From: Salinibaculum sp. SYNS191
GTDB lineage: Archaea; Halobacteriota; Halobacteria; Halobacteriales; Haloarculaceae
Assembly: GCF_037338445.1 (NCBI RefSeq)
Contig: NZ_CP147838.1
Coordinates: 3,348,001-3,412,000, forward strand
Reading direction: 5' to 3'
DNA: 64,000 nt
A program made the translations under genes and the position numbers. The notes under the pieces were generated by a model that saw nothing but the letters and a program-made list of their open reading frames with translations, was not told the origin of the DNA and ran no database searches. This document shows positions 26,937-36,573 of the stretch, piece by piece (position 1 is the stretch's first letter; each line of letters starts with the position of its first letter).

Positions 26937-27107
26937 ATGAGCGTTCACGAATCATCCGTCGAATCGTCATCGTCCGTAGAGACCACCGAGACGCCGACCC
27001 TGCGCAGCGCGAGTTACATGGGCTGCCGGTTCTGTGAGGAGGGCTCGCTCGTGTTCGACACCGAAGTCGGCAAGTCCCGCTGTCGCACCTGCGGCAAACT
27101 CGACTGA
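26937..27107 (+). CDS. Small zinc-ribbon protein (56 residues)
   Basis: Starts MSVHESSVESSSS and ends in a CxxC...CxxC ribbon (CRFCEEGSL, RCRTCGKLD). The N-terminal half is Ser/Thr/Glu-rich and probably unfolded. It has a convincing promoter and clean start. Function unknown; such proteins are common in haloarchaea. Confidence 0.7.
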   Translation: MSVHESSVESSSSVETTETPTLRSASYMGCRFCEEGSLVFDTEVGKSRCRTCGKLD

Positions 27108-27118
27108 ACTGCCTATCT

Positions 27119-27253
27119 ATGAGCATCAGAGAACAGATTCGGGTTCGCCTCGGGGGTGGACCCGCCTACGAGTGCGAGCACTGTGGACTCGACTACGAGA
27201 GCGACCGACTGAACTGCCCGGCCTGCGGATTCACTGTCCGCAAAGTCCGCTGA
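27119..27253 (+). CDS. Small zinc-ribbon protein (44 residues)
   Basis: Starts [14 protein letters not shown] and carries CEHCGLDY and CPACGFTV as two CxxC knuckles. It begins 11 bases after the preceding zinc-ribbon gene and is probably co-transcribed with it. Function unknown. Confidence 0.7.
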   Translation: MSIREQIRVRLGGGPAYECEHCGLDYESDRLNCPACGFTVRKVR

Positions 27254-27449
27254 CTGCGGTCCCCGCTGGAATCGCTTCGGTGCCCGAGCGACCGACGAGC
27301 TACACTCCCCGGCCCGTCGCTTTTGCCGCTGGCCAGAGTCGGACGAGCGCCGCACCTGTGCGGCCACCGCGCTGTCCCTCCTGACAGTTCAGTTCCCGAA
27401 AAGGTGCCCGCTTCGAAACGGTTTTGAGGCCTGCCAGCACACCCTCGAT

Positions 27450-29111
27450 ATGCCGACAGAATCCGAGACGGGCTACGACCCGAGCCTGGGCCGGAAATTC
27501 ATTTTCGTAACCGGTGGCGTCATGTCCGGGCTGGGGAAGGGTATCACTGCAGCCAGCACGGGGCGACTGCTGGCAAACGCCGGCTTCGACGTGACGGCGG
27601 TCAAGATAGACCCCTACCTCAACGTCGACGCGGGGACGATGAACCCGTTCCAGCACGGCGAGGTCTACGTCCTCAAAGACGGCGGCGAGGTCGACCTCGA
27701 CCTGGGGAACTACGAGCGCTTCCTCGACATCGACATGACCTTCGACCACAACGTGACCACGGGGAAGGTCTACCAGGAGGTCATCGAGAAGGAACGCGCC
27801 GGCGACTACCTGGGCAAGACCGTCCAGATCATCCCGCACATCACCAACGACATCAAGCGGCGCATCCGCGAGGCCGCCGAGGGCAACGACGTCTGCATCG
27901 TCGAGGTCGGGGGGACCGTCGGCGACATCGAGGGCATGCCCTACCTCGAAGCCCTGCGCCAGTTCGCCCACGAGGAGGACGACGAGGACATCCTCTTCAC
28001 CCACGTCACGCTCGTCCCCTACTCGAAGAACGGCGAGCAGAAGACCAAGCCCACCCAGCACAGCGTCAAGGAACTGCGCTCCATCGGGCTCCAGCCGGAC
28101 ATCCTCGTCGGCCGCTGCGAGGACCCGCTCGAACAGCACACCCGCGAGAAAATCGCGCTCTTCTGTGACGTCCCCACCGAGGCCGTCTTCTCCAATCCCG
28201 ACGTGGCGGACATCTACAAGGTCCCGCTGGTCGTCGAGGACGAGGAACTCGACGAGTACGTCATGGACCACCTCGGTCTCGCCGACGAGGCCCTGCCCAG
28301 GAGCCAGCGGGACACGGCCTGGCGCGACCAGGTCACCCGCGAGAAAGAGGGCGAGGTGACCGTCGCCCTCGTCGGCAAGTACGGGCTGGAGGACGCCTAC
28401 ATCTCGATTCACGAGTCGCTGAAACACGCCGGCCTGGAGAAGCAGGTCGACGTGAAGCGCCGCTGGGTCCACGCGGAGGAGCTGGCGGACGGCCACGACG
28501 GCCAGCTCGACGACGTCGACGGCGTCATCGTCCCGGGCGGCTTCGGCTCCCGCGGGACCGAGGGCAAGGTCGAGGCCATCCGCTACTGCCGCGAGAACGA
28601 CGTGCCCTTCCTCGGCCTCTGTCTCGGCTTCCAGATGGCCGTCGTCGAGTACGCCCGCAACGTCCTCGGCCTGGAGGGTGCCCACTCCGCCGAACTGGAC
28701 GAGGAGACGCCCTATCCCGTCATCGACCTCCTGCCCGAGCAAAAGGAGATGGAGGACATGGGCGGGACGATGCGCCTCGGTGCCCACGAGACCGACATCG
28801 CCCCCGGCACGCTCGCTCACGACCTCTACGGCGCGGGTTCGTGTACGGAGCGCCACCGCCACCGCTACGAGGTCAACCCCGACTACATCCCGGACCTGGA
28901 GGATGCCGGCATGGTCTTCTCGGGCACCTCCGGCAACCGGATGGAGATTCTGGAACTGCCCGACCACGCGTACTTCTTCGGGACGCAGTTCCACCCAGAG
29001 TTCCGCTCGCGGCCGACCCGGCCGAGCCCGCCCTTCGTCGGCTTCGTCGAAGGGATGCAGGCCAGGCAGACGGCTGCCGGCGAGCAGGCACCCATCGGAG
29101 GTGACGACTGA
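27450..29111 (+). CDS. pyrG: CTP synthase
   Basis: A 553-residue enzyme making CTP from UTP, ATP and glutamine. The N-terminal amidoligase domain begins with [19 protein letters not shown] and contains [13 protein letters not shown]; the C-terminal glutaminase has the nucleophile in FLGLCLGFQ and the His-Glu pair in QFHPEFRS. Overlaps guaAb by one base (TGATG), so the two are one unit. Confidence 0.97.
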   Translation: MPTESETGYDPSLGRKFIFVTGGVMSGLGKGITAASTGRLLANAGFDVTAVKIDPYLNVDAGTMNPFQHGEVYVLKDGGEVDLDLGNYERFLDIDMTFDHNVTTGKVYQEVIEKERAGDYLGKTVQIIPHITNDIKRRIREAAEGNDVCIVEVGGTVGDIEGMPYLEALRQFAHEEDDEDILFTHVTLVPYSKNGEQKTKPTQHSVKELRSIGLQPDILVGRCEDPLEQHTREKIALFCDVPTEAVFSNPDVADIYKVPLVVEDEELDEYVMDHLGLADEALPRSQRDTAWRDQVTREKEGEVTVALVGKYGLEDAYISIHESLKHAGLEKQVDVKRRWVHAEELADGHDGQLDDVDGVIVPGGFGSRGTEGKVEAIRYCRENDVPFLGLCLGFQMAVVEYARNVLGLEGAHSAELDEETPYPVIDLLPEQKEMEDMGGTMRLGAHETDIAPGTLAHDLYGAGSCTERHRHRYEVNPDYIPDLEDAGMVFSGTSGNRMEILELPDHAYFFGTQFHPEFRSRPTRPSPPFVGFVEGMQARQTAAGEQAPIGGDD

Positions 29112-30028
29112 TGGTCGACGTCGACTCCTTCATCGCGGACGCCCGCGAGGAGATCGCCGACGAAATCGGGGAGAAGAACGCCGTCATCGCGCTCTCGGGC
29201 GGCGTCGACTCCTCGACGGCCGCAGCACTGGCCTACGAGGCCATCGGCGACCAGCTCACACCCGTCTACGTCGACACCGGGCTGATGCGGAAAGGCGAGA
29301 CCGACCAGATCCGGGAGACCTTCGACTACATGGACTCCCTCCAGATAATCGAGGCCCAGAACCGCTTCCTCGACGCGCTCGAAGGCATCACCGACCCGGA
29401 GGAGAAGCGCCACGCCATCGGCGAGCAGTTCATCCGGGAGTTCGAGACGGTCGCCCGCGAGGTCGACGCCGACTACCTCGTCCAGGGGACCATCTACCCC
29501 GACCGCATCGAGTCTGAGGGGACCATCAAGTCCCACCACAACGTCGGCGGGCTCCCCGACGTCGTCGACTTCGAGGGCATCGTCGAGCCGATGCGTGACC
29601 TCTACAAGGACGAGGTCCGCGAGGTGGCCCGCGAACTCGACCTGGACGAAATCGTCGCCGAACGGATGCCGTTCCCCGGTCCGGGCCTGGCCGTGCGCAT
29701 CATCGGCGAGGTCACGGAGGAGAAACTGGCCGTCGCACGCGAGGCCAACCACGTCGTCGAGGAGGAATTAGAGGAGTACGAGCCCTGGCAGGCACTCGCT
29801 GCGGTCATCGGCAAGGCCACGGGCGTCAAGGGGGACAACCGGGTCCACGGGTGGGTCGTCGCCGTCCGCTCCGTCGAGTCCCGCGACGGCATGACCGCCC
29901 GCGCCCAGGAAATCGACTGGGAGACGCTCCAGCGCATCCAGTCACGCATCACCGGCGAGAACGAGAACGTCGCGCGCGTCCTCTACGACGTGACCCACAA
30001 GCCCCCGGCGACCATCGAGTACGAGTGA
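29111..30028 (+). CDS. guaAb: GMP synthase, ATP-pyrophosphatase subunit B
   Basis: A 305-residue subunit that aminates XMP to GMP using ammonia from a separate glutaminase subunit (guaAa, not in this window), as is usual in archaea. The PP-loop LSGGVDSST lies near residue 30 and the dimer domain includes [14 protein letters not shown]. Read through from pyrG. Confidence 0.95.
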   Translation: MVDVDSFIADAREEIADEIGEKNAVIALSGGVDSSTAAALAYEAIGDQLTPVYVDTGLMRKGETDQIRETFDYMDSLQIIEAQNRFLDALEGITDPEEKRHAIGEQFIREFETVAREVDADYLVQGTIYPDRIESEGTIKSHHNVGGLPDVVDFEGIVEPMRDLYKDEVREVARELDLDEIVAERMPFPGPGLAVRIIGEVTEEKLAVAREANHVVEEELEEYEPWQALAAVIGKATGVKGDNRVHGWVVAVRSVESRDGMTARAQEIDWETLQRIQSRITGENENVARVLYDVTHKPPATIEYE

Positions 30029-30083
30029 CACGCCCGAGCGCGGGTGATAAGACACAAGCCCCGTCGGAGCATTCTCCCCAGCA

Positions 30084-30401
30084 ATGAACGTCATCGTCGC
30101 CGGCATCGACGACCACGACATCGCCGCTGCCATCGAAGCGGAGGGCCACGCCGTCTCGCGCGTCGACATCGCCAACCGGCCGGGGCTGGAGGAGGCGGGT
30201 ATCCTGGAGACCGATGCCTTCGTGCTGACCGAGATGGAGCAGGCGACCACTATCTCCGTCGCGAAGGACCTCAACGAGGACCTGAAAGTCGTCGTCTACG
30301 CGGAGGGGTCGCTGCCCGAGTTCGCCACGCGCCAGACCGACCTGATGGTCGACCCGGCGCTGCTCGACCCCGAAGCCGTCGCCGCCGAACTCTCCGCCTA
30401 G
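30084..30401 (+). CDS. Small Rossmann-like protein (DUF7126-like)
   Basis: A 105-residue protein beginning MNVIVAGIDDHDIAAAIEAEGH, resembling a TrkA-N-like nucleotide-binding half (beta-alpha-beta with the GxxxxD pattern) but lacking a transporter. From memory it belongs to a haloarchaeal family (DUF7126) that is often placed by pyrG and sometimes mislabelled as CTP synthetase. It lies 55 bases after guaAb and converges with the MBL gene, overlapping it by 4 bases. Confidence 0.65.
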   Translation: MNVIVAGIDDHDIAAAIEAEGHAVSRVDIANRPGLEEAGILETDAFVLTEMEQATTISVAKDLNEDLKVVVYAEGSLPEFATRQTDLMVDPALLDPEAVAAELSA

Positions 30402-31087
30402 GGCGCAGCGAGCGCGCCGGCACACGCCGCCAGCCGCTCCGCCCCGCGCTCTGTGAAGGGCGTCCCGTGGCCCTGGCAGACGATGTCGCAGTCGGGGGCG
30501 CGCTCGACGAACGACCGCAGACTCTCCTCCGCCTGCTCCTGGTCGTAGTTGAGGAACCACGGCGGCACCTCGAATGCGCCGTCGCTCTCGCGGACCAGGT
30601 CGCCGACCATCGCTGCCGACAGGTCTTCGTGGACGAAGGCGGTGTGGCCCGGCGTGTGCCCCGGCGTGTGGTAGGCCACGAAGCCGCCGATTTCGTCCCC
30701 ATCGTCGACCGTCTCCACGGGGAGAGCAGGGATGCTGCGTGCGATGTCGGTGACCCGCTGGAGCGCCCCTTTGCGGTTGGTCCAGGTGGGTTTCTCCCGG
30801 CCGGCCAGGAAGGGCTCGTCGCCGGCTCCGATGTAGACCGGGGCGTCGAGGCCGCCGTCCGCGAGGCGGTTCAGCCCGCCCACGTGGTCGAAATCGAAGT
30901 GAGTGACGAGAACGCGGTCGACGGCAGCGAGGCCGTCGACGAGGCTCTCGATGTCGCGTTCGAGCCGCCCGGCGTGCCACGGCATCCCGGTGTCGACGAG
31001 CGTCAGGGACTCCTCGTCGCGCAGGAGGTAGGCGTTGACCCCCTGGTAGTCGAACCACCACACGTCGTCGGCGAGTCGGGTGACCAT
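30398..31087 (-). CDS. Metallo-beta-lactamase-fold hydrolase
   Basis: A 229-residue hydrolase with the fold's motif THFDFDHVGG (near residue 62), where the usual HxHxDH is H-F-D-F-D-H, so the second metal His is Asp. Other ligands appear in HTPGHTPGH and GDLV and CQGHGTP. Could hydrolyse glyoxalase-type thioesters, lactones or phosphodiesters. Its stop overlaps the convergent DUF7126-like gene by 4 bases (CTAG). Confidence 0.85.
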   Translation of the reverse strand: MVTRLADDVWWFDYQGVNAYLLRDEESLTLVDTGMPWHAGRLERDIESLVDGLAAVDRVLVTHFDFDHVGGLNRLADGGLDAPVYIGAGDEPFLAGREKPTWTNRKGALQRVTDIARSIPALPVETVDDGDEIGGFVAYHTPGHTPGHTAFVHEDLSAAMVGDLVRESDGAFEVPPWFLNYDQEQAEESLRSFVERAPDCDIVCQGHGTPFTERGAERLAACAGALAAP

Positions 31088-31160
31088 ACTACGGTTAGGG
31101 CGGGAACCTACAAAAGCAACCGCGCCAATCAGTTGGGTGTGCGCCGCGGTAGCGCCCGTC

Positions 31161-32492
31161 TCACCGCTCGTGGACGGTCATCGGCATCCCGTCTTTCGGG
31201 TGCATCGTCAGCGAGGGGCGGAATTCGAGTCGGCCGGGCCGGTTGGTCTCCAGTTCGAACTGGCTGGCCGTCCGCGCGATGATGAGTTGCGCTTCGAGTT
31301 TGGCGAGGTGCTTGCCGATGCAGTGGCGCGGCCCGCCGCCGAAGGGGAAGTAGGCGAAACTCGGCCGCTCGCTCGTCTGCTCGCGCTGCCAGCGTTCCGG
31401 CCGGAAGCTGTCGGGGTCGTCCCACCACCGCGGCGAGCGGTGAACCGCCCACTGCGAGAGCATCAGCGCCGACCCCTCGGAGATGTCGTACCCGCTCAAC
31501 TGGACGTCCTCGGTCGGCTCCCGGAACAGCGTGTACACCGGCGGGTACAGCCGCATTGCCTCGTCGACGACCCACTCGACGTACTCGAACTCGCGGACGT
31601 CGTCCATCGTCGGCCGCCCGTCGCCTACCACGTCGGCGATCTCCTCGTGGACCTTCTCGCGGGCGGTCGGGTGTTCCGAGAGCAGGTACCAGGTGTAGGT
31701 CAGCGTCAGCGCGGTGGTGTCGTGGCCCGCAAGCAGCATCGTCATCACCTCGTCGCGCAGTTGCTGGTCGGACTGCTCGCCGCGCTCCTGGGCCCGCAGG
31801 AGAATCGAGAGCATGTCCATGGGGCCGTCGTCGTCGCCCTCGCTCCCGCGGCGCTCGGCGACGATGTCGTCGATGACGCCCTCCAGCGTCGCCAGCGCGC
31901 GGTTGTACTCGCGGTCGCCGGGCATGGGCACCCAGTTGGGCGTGGCGAAGGAGATGGGGTCCGGTTCGAACCGCGACCCGAGCGGGTCCAGGCTCTCCCT
32001 GACCGTCTCGACGACGTTGGCGTCGAGGTCGACGCCGAGCATCAGGTCCGCGATGACGTCCAGCGTGACCGTCGTCATCTCGCGCTCGACGTCGACCTCG
32101 CGGCCGTCGTGCCACCCCGCGAGCATCGCGTCGGCGTGGTCGACGATGCGGTCGGCGAAGTTCGCCAGCCGACCCATCGCGAAGGCGGGGTTGGCGAGTT
32201 CCCGCTGTTTCTCCCAGGTTTCGCCCTCGCTCAACAGCAGTCCCTCGCCCAGCAGGTCGCCGAGGGCGTCGTTCTGGAACGCCGGCTTCCGGTAGGTGTC
32301 GGGGTCTAGCAGCACCGTCTGGATGTCGGCGGGGTTCGTCAGCAGGTAGGTCTGGAGGGACCCGAGTTCGAACGTCACGATGTCGCCGTACGAGCGCTCG
32401 CAGGCGGAGAGAAAGCGGAACGGGTCCTTGGCGTACTTGCGGCTGCTGCCGAACAGCGGTTCGCCCCGGGGGCCGGGCGGAGACGCTTTCAT
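31161..32492 (-). CDS. Cytochrome P450 (CYP174-like)
   Basis: A 443-residue monooxygenase. The heme loop FPFGGGPRHCIGKHLA places the heme thiolate at C391, the I helix has AGHDTTALT, and the K helix EAMR motif precedes the PERW region. It begins with a proline-rich PPGPRG. Haloarcula and Halobacterium have CYP174 members, which I recall as its nearest known group. No redox partner gene is next to it. Substrate unknown. Confidence 0.92.
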   Translation of the reverse strand: MKASPPGPRGEPLFGSSRKYAKDPFRFLSACERSYGDIVTFELGSLQTYLLTNPADIQTVLLDPDTYRKPAFQNDALGDLLGEGLLLSEGETWEKQRELANPAFAMGRLANFADRIVDHADAMLAGWHDGREVDVEREMTTVTLDVIADLMLGVDLDANVVETVRESLDPLGSRFEPDPISFATPNWVPMPGDREYNRALATLEGVIDDIVAERRGSEGDDDGPMDMLSILLRAQERGEQSDQQLRDEVMTMLLAGHDTTALTLTYTWYLLSEHPTAREKVHEEIADVVGDGRPTMDDVREFEYVEWVVDEAMRLYPPVYTLFREPTEDVQLSGYDISEGSALMLSQWAVHRSPRWWDDPDSFRPERWQREQTSERPSFAYFPFGGGPRHCIGKHLAKLEAQLIIARTASQFELETNRPGRLEFRPSLTMHPKDGMPMTVHER

Positions 32493-32570
32493 GACCGCAT
32501 TTCAGGGCCTATACAGCTATCAATGTTTGGCGTCGTGACGGGTCGGCCCGCCGGTACTCGCCGTCGGCCG

Positions 32571-33197
32571 CTACTCGGTGTCCTCCGTGGCGGCCTGTTC
32601 GGCCAGCGTCTCGGCCTCTTCGAGGACGAGCTGTTCGACGCCGCGGCGCGCGGCGACGGTGTCCCCCGGGAGACAGAACACGGGCACCTCGTCGACGATG
32701 CCGGCGGTCGTCCGGGTCCTGACGGTCGCGGTCCCCTCCTGCTCGTGAGAGAGGACGCGGAAGAGTTCGCCGAAGCCGGGGAGGTGCTTGTCGAACAGGT
32801 GCTCGGCGGCATCGACGGTCACGTCGTCGGGTTCGACTCCCGTGCCGCCGACGGTCACCACCGCGTCCACGTCCGCGCGGGCGACGAGCGTCGTCAGCGT
32901 GCTCTGGACGCCGTCGTACGAGGCGGCGACGAGTTCCCGCGTCGCGACGGCGTCACCCGCCGACTCGATGGCGTCGACCACGATGTCGCCCGTCGCGTCC
33001 TCCTCCATCGTCCGGTCGTCCGTGACCGCGACGACGGCGAAGGGAAACGTCTCCGGGCCGTACTCGGCGCGCGCCTCCTCGTCCGTCGTCTCGTCGTCAC
33101 CGGCGGCCGACTCGTCTGCCGTCACATCCTCGTCTTCGTCATCGACGCCGCTCACGTGCGCGTCTCGTCGCCTGTCACGGGACTGGAAGTCGACCAT
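32571..33197 (-). CDS. MoaB/Mog-type molybdopterin-binding protein
   Basis: A 208-residue protein with about 45 acidic residues at the front, then the MoaB/Mog fold: FPFAVVAVTDDRT, AVVTVGGTGVEPDDVT and PVFCLPGD. These proteins bind molybdopterin and adenylylate it for metal insertion. Runs divergent from the zinc-containing dehydrogenase gene. Two start codons are near; the longer one is listed. Confidence 0.85.
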   Translation of the reverse strand: MVDFQSRDRRRDAHVSGVDDEDEDVTADESAAGDDETTDEEARAEYGPETFPFAVVAVTDDRTMEEDATGDIVVDAIESAGDAVATRELVAASYDGVQSTLTTLVARADVDAVVTVGGTGVEPDDVTVDAAEHLFDKHLPGFGELFRVLSHEQEGTATVRTRTTAGIVDEVPVFCLPGDTVAARRGVEQLVLEEAETLAEQAATEDTE

Positions 33198-33321
33198 AGA
33201 CGCACTTCTCCGCGTGCCAGGAAAAACCCCGGTCCTCCCGCCGGTTCGTCGTCTGTCGATGTACCGGCAGTCGGACGTGGTACCAACAGGGTTTTTCCAG
33301 CCTGCGGGCGTGAGCCCAGAC

Positions 33322-34371
33322 GTGAAAGCAGTTCAATTCCCGGAACACGGCGGTCGAGAGGTACTGGAGTACGGCGAGTTCGAGGACCCCGAGGTCGACA
33401 GCGACGAGGTTCTGGTCGACGTGAAGGCGGCCGCGCTGAACCACCTGGACGTGTTCACCCGGTACGGGCTGGGAGCACTGTCGCGGCTCGACCTGGAGAT
33501 GCCCCACATTCCCGGCAGCGACGCCGCTGGCGTCGTCGAGGAGGTCGGCGAGGACGTCGCACGGTTCGAACCCGGCGACCGGGTGGCGGTCTCGGGCGGC
33601 CTGGCCTGTGGCCACTGCGAGCACTGCCGCGACGGCGACCCGACGATGTGTGTTGACTTCAAAATCATCGGCGAGCACGTCCGCGGTGTCCAGAGCGAGT
33701 TCACGGCGGTGCCCGCGGAGAACCTCGTGCCGGTCCCGGAACACGTCGACTGGGAGATCGCCGCGGCGGCACCGCTTGTCTTCCAGACCGCGTGGCGGAT
33801 GCTCGTCACGCGCGCCGAACTGAAACCGGGCGAGTCGATTCTCGTCCTCGGTGCCAGCGGCGGCGTCGGCCACGCCGCGGTCCAGATTGCCGACTACGTC
33901 GGTGCGGAGGTGTACGCGACCGCGAGCACCGCAGAGAAACTCGACTACGCGAAGGAGATCGGCGCAGACCACGTCATCAATTACGAGGAAGACGACTTCG
34001 CCGAGGCCATCGACGAGGCGACCGACGGCCGCGGCGTCGACGTCGTCGTCGACCACATCGGGAAGGCGACGTGGCAGAACTCCCTGCACAGTCTCGTCAA
34101 GGGCGGCCGCGTCGTCACCTGCGGCGCGACCACCGGCCGCGACCCCGAGACCGACATCAACAGCATCTTCTGGAACCAGCTGGAGATCTACGGCTCGACG
34201 ATGGGCACGCCCGGCGAGGTCGACGACGTGCTCGAACTCGTCTGGGAGGGCGCCTTCGAACCGCGCATCCGCGAGACGTTCCCGATGAGCGAGATTGCCG
34301 ACGCTCACGAGATGATAGAGGAGCGCGAGGGCTTCGGGAAGGTCGTCGTCATCCCGGACAGCGAGATGTAG
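33322..34371 (+). CDS. Zinc-binding alcohol dehydrogenase family protein
   Basis: A 349-residue medium-chain dehydrogenase. The catalytic domain starts MKAVQFPEHGG and the structural zinc loop has CGHCEHCRDGDPTMC (four Cys); the NAD(P) motif is VLGASGGVGHAAVQIA. The catalytic Cys of true alcohol dehydrogenases is replaced (AAALNHLDV), as in quinone-reductase-like members, so the substrate may be a quinone or an enone. Starts at GTG 33322; GTG 33310 would add four residues. Confidence 0.88.
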   Translation: MKAVQFPEHGGREVLEYGEFEDPEVDSDEVLVDVKAAALNHLDVFTRYGLGALSRLDLEMPHIPGSDAAGVVEEVGEDVARFEPGDRVAVSGGLACGHCEHCRDGDPTMCVDFKIIGEHVRGVQSEFTAVPAENLVPVPEHVDWEIAAAAPLVFQTAWRMLVTRAELKPGESILVLGASGGVGHAAVQIADYVGAEVYATASTAEKLDYAKEIGADHVINYEEDDFAEAIDEATDGRGVDVVVDHIGKATWQNSLHSLVKGGRVVTCGATTGRDPETDINSIFWNQLEIYGSTMGTPGEVDDVLELVWEGAFEPRIRETFPMSEIADAHEMIEEREGFGKVVVIPDSEM

Positions 34372-34412
34372 GGAACGACAGTATTTTGCGACCGTAGTGG
34401 CGATAGCTTCGC

Positions 34413-34751
34413 ATGAACGAGGGGACGTCCGCGACCAGCCAGCCGGTCGACGCCGAGGACGGCGAATCCGAGGGCGACGACGCGTACGTCCACCAGCCCC
34501 GCTCGTCGCCGCCCTCGCGCGCCCCGACCGGCGAGGGCACCTTCGACTGGCGGGGCTGGCTCCTCGTCGGCGTCATCGTCTTCGCATTCTTCGTCGTCCC
34601 GGGCGCGATTCTCGTCCTCCCGGAGGCCCAGGGCTTCATCGGGACGCTCGGGCTGACGCTGCGGGACGCCTACCTCGTCCTGCCGCTGGTGCCGGCGTTC
34701 CTGCTGGCCGCCGTCGCCGTCTGGGCCGCGGTGCGTTCGCGCTCGTCGTGA
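34413..34751 (+). CDS. Small two-helix membrane protein, unknown
   Basis: A 112-residue protein with an acidic/Ser-rich N-terminal tail of 45 residues, then two membrane helices (WLLVGVIVFAFFVVPGAILV and LVLPLVPAFLLAAVAVWAAV). Forty-one bases after the dehydrogenase gene and 55 before the histidine kinase gene, all on the same strand. No family recognised with certainty. Confidence 0.65.
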   Translation: MNEGTSATSQPVDAEDGESEGDDAYVHQPRSSPPSRAPTGEGTFDWRGWLLVGVIVFAFFVVPGAILVLPEAQGFIGTLGLTLRDAYLVLPLVPAFLLAAVAVWAAVRSRSS

Positions 34752-34806
34752 CCCGCCGTCCCGGGTGGATTGATAGGGGTGGGCTCCGTTGCCCCCGGTG
34801 ACAGCG

Positions 34807-36573
34807 ATGGTCCAGCCGCTGTATCTCACGGTCGTCCTGCTGGCGGCAGTCGTTGGCGCGGCGGTGGCCTTCGCCGCCTGGGTGCACGGCGACCGGCCGG
34901 GGTCGCGACCGCTGACGCTGTTCGTCGTCACTGCGAGCTTCTGGGCCGTCGCCGAGGGGCTGGCCGTCGCCTCGGCCGGCATCGGCGCGATTCGGTTCTG
35001 GACGCAAGTGGGACTCACCATCTCGGCGGTCGTTCCCATCGCCTGGCTCGTCACGGTCCTCGAGTACACCGGGACCGACGAGTGGTTGAGCCGGCGTCGC
35101 CTCGCCGCCCTGCTGGTCTGGCCCGCCGCCTTCGTGTTCCTCGTCTGGACTGCCGAGGGCCACGACCTGGTCTGGACCGATTCCAGCACGGCGTTTCTCG
35201 GCGAGTTCTCCGTCTTCGTGATGGACTTCGGGCTCGCCTTCTGGGCCCAGCAGGTCTACGCGTACCTGCTCGTCGCCGGCGGCGCGGCCCTGCTCGTCCG
35301 GACCATACTCCGGACGAACCGCCTCTACCGGGTCCAGAGCACCGCGTTGCTCGTCGCCATCGCCGTCCCGATGGTCGGCAACGCGCTGTACGTCTTCTCC
35401 GTGTTGCCCCCCGGCGTCGACCCGACCGGCGTCGGCTACGTCGTCACCGGCGTCGTCCTCGCCGTCGCGATGTTCCGCGCGCAGTTGCTCCGGGTCGCGC
35501 CGGCGGTCCGCGACCTGGGCCGCGAGGCGGTGCTGGCCGACCTGGACGACGCCGTCTTCATCCTCGACGAGGCCGAGCGGGTCGTCGACGCCAACGAGGC
35601 GGCCGAGTCGCTGCTCGGTGCCACCGACGAGGCGTACCTCGGCCAGCCGCTCTCGGCCTGTCTGCCGGACCTCGCCGGCGCGCTCGACGGCGGGGAGTCC
35701 CCGCTGCGGCTGGACGGCGGCGGCGAGGCCCGGTACTACGACGTGCAGGTCTCGCGGCTCGCCCGGGGCTACGGGGCCGTCACCGGCCTGCTGGTCAGCC
35801 TGCGCGACGTCACCGACCAGCGCCGGCGCGAACAGCGCCTCGACGTGCTCAACCGCGTGTTGCGGCACAACATCCGCAACGAACTCAACATCGTCCGCGG
35901 GCACGTCGAACTCGCACGGTCGGCAGTCGACGACGGCGCTGCCGAGCGCCTCGACGCGGCCGTCGAGACGGTCGACGACATCGTCGAGCGCAGCAACAAG
36001 GTCGGACAGCTCTCCCGGCTCTCCGAGACGACCGACGGTCCCATCGACCTCGGGGAACGGCTCGGTTCCGACCTCGACGCCGTCGCCGACGAGTACCCCG
36101 GGGCGGACATCACCGTCGCGCTCCCGGACTCGCTCCCGGTGGCGGCCGGGCCGTCGGTGACCGTCGCCTTCGAGGAACTCCTCGTCAACGCCGTCGAACA
36201 CAACGACGCCGACCGGCCGCAGGCCGAGGTCGAACTCGACGAGTCCGCGAGCGACACGGAGTCGGTGGTCGTGACGGTCGCCGACGACGGCCCCGGCATC
36301 GACGCCCAGGAGTACCGCGCCGTCGAGGCCGGCCGCGAGACGCCGCTGTCCCACGCCAGCGGGCTGGGGCTGTGGCTCGCGAACTGGGTCGTCGAACGCT
36401 ACGGCGGCAGCCTCTCCTTCGAGAACACGGACGACGGGTGCGTCGTCGGCGTTTCCCTCCCGCGGGCCGAGGGCGGTGCTACCTCCGGTGAGAATCAGTC
36501 CGGCGCACTCGCGGATGCCGCGACGGCCGACGCCACCGAGCGCATCGGCGGCGGCGCGCCGACCGGGGAGTGA
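34807..36573 (+). CDS. Membrane histidine kinase with N-terminal 7TM and PAS domains
   Basis: A 588-residue sensor kinase. Residues 1-230 hold seven membrane segments of the histidine-kinase N-terminal 7TM type; a PAS domain spans about 245-340 (FILDEAERVVDANEAAESLL); the phospho-accepting His354 is in VLRHNIRNELNIV; the ATPase domain has EELLVNAVEHN, DDGPGI and GLGLWL. No response regulator is adjacent, which is usual for haloarchaeal kinases. It probably senses a signal in the membrane and passes phosphate to an unlinked regulator. Confidence 0.9.
   Translation: MVQPLYLTVVLLAAVVGAAVAFAAWVHGDRPGSRPLTLFVVTASFWAVAEGLAVASAGIGAIRFWTQVGLTISAVVPIAWLVTVLEYTGTDEWLSRRRLAALLVWPAAFVFLVWTAEGHDLVWTDSSTAFLGEFSVFVMDFGLAFWAQQVYAYLLVAGGAALLVRTILRTNRLYRVQSTALLVAIAVPMVGNALYVFSVLPPGVDPTGVGYVVTGVVLAVAMFRAQLLRVAPAVRDLGREAVLADLDDAVFILDEAERVVDANEAAESLLGATDEAYLGQPLSACLPDLAGALDGGESPLRLDGGGEARYYDVQVSRLARGYGAVTGLLVSLRDVTDQRRREQRLDVLNRVLRHNIRNELNIVRGHVELARSAVDDGAAERLDAAVETVDDIVERSNKVGQLSRLSETTDGPIDLGERLGSDLDAVADEYPGADITVALPDSLPVAAGPSVTVAFEELLVNAVEHNDADRPQAEVELDESASDTESVVVTVADDGPGIDAQEYRAVEAGRETPLSHASGLGLWLANWVVERYGGSLSFENTDDGCVVGVSLPRAEGGATSGENQSGALADAATADATERIGGGAPTGE

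Noticed and set aside
30398..31087. Second His missing in the MBL motif as a sign of an inactive enzyme
   Set aside because: HxDxDH variants are frequent in haloarchaeal MBL proteins and other ligands are intact, so nothing unusual is claimed.
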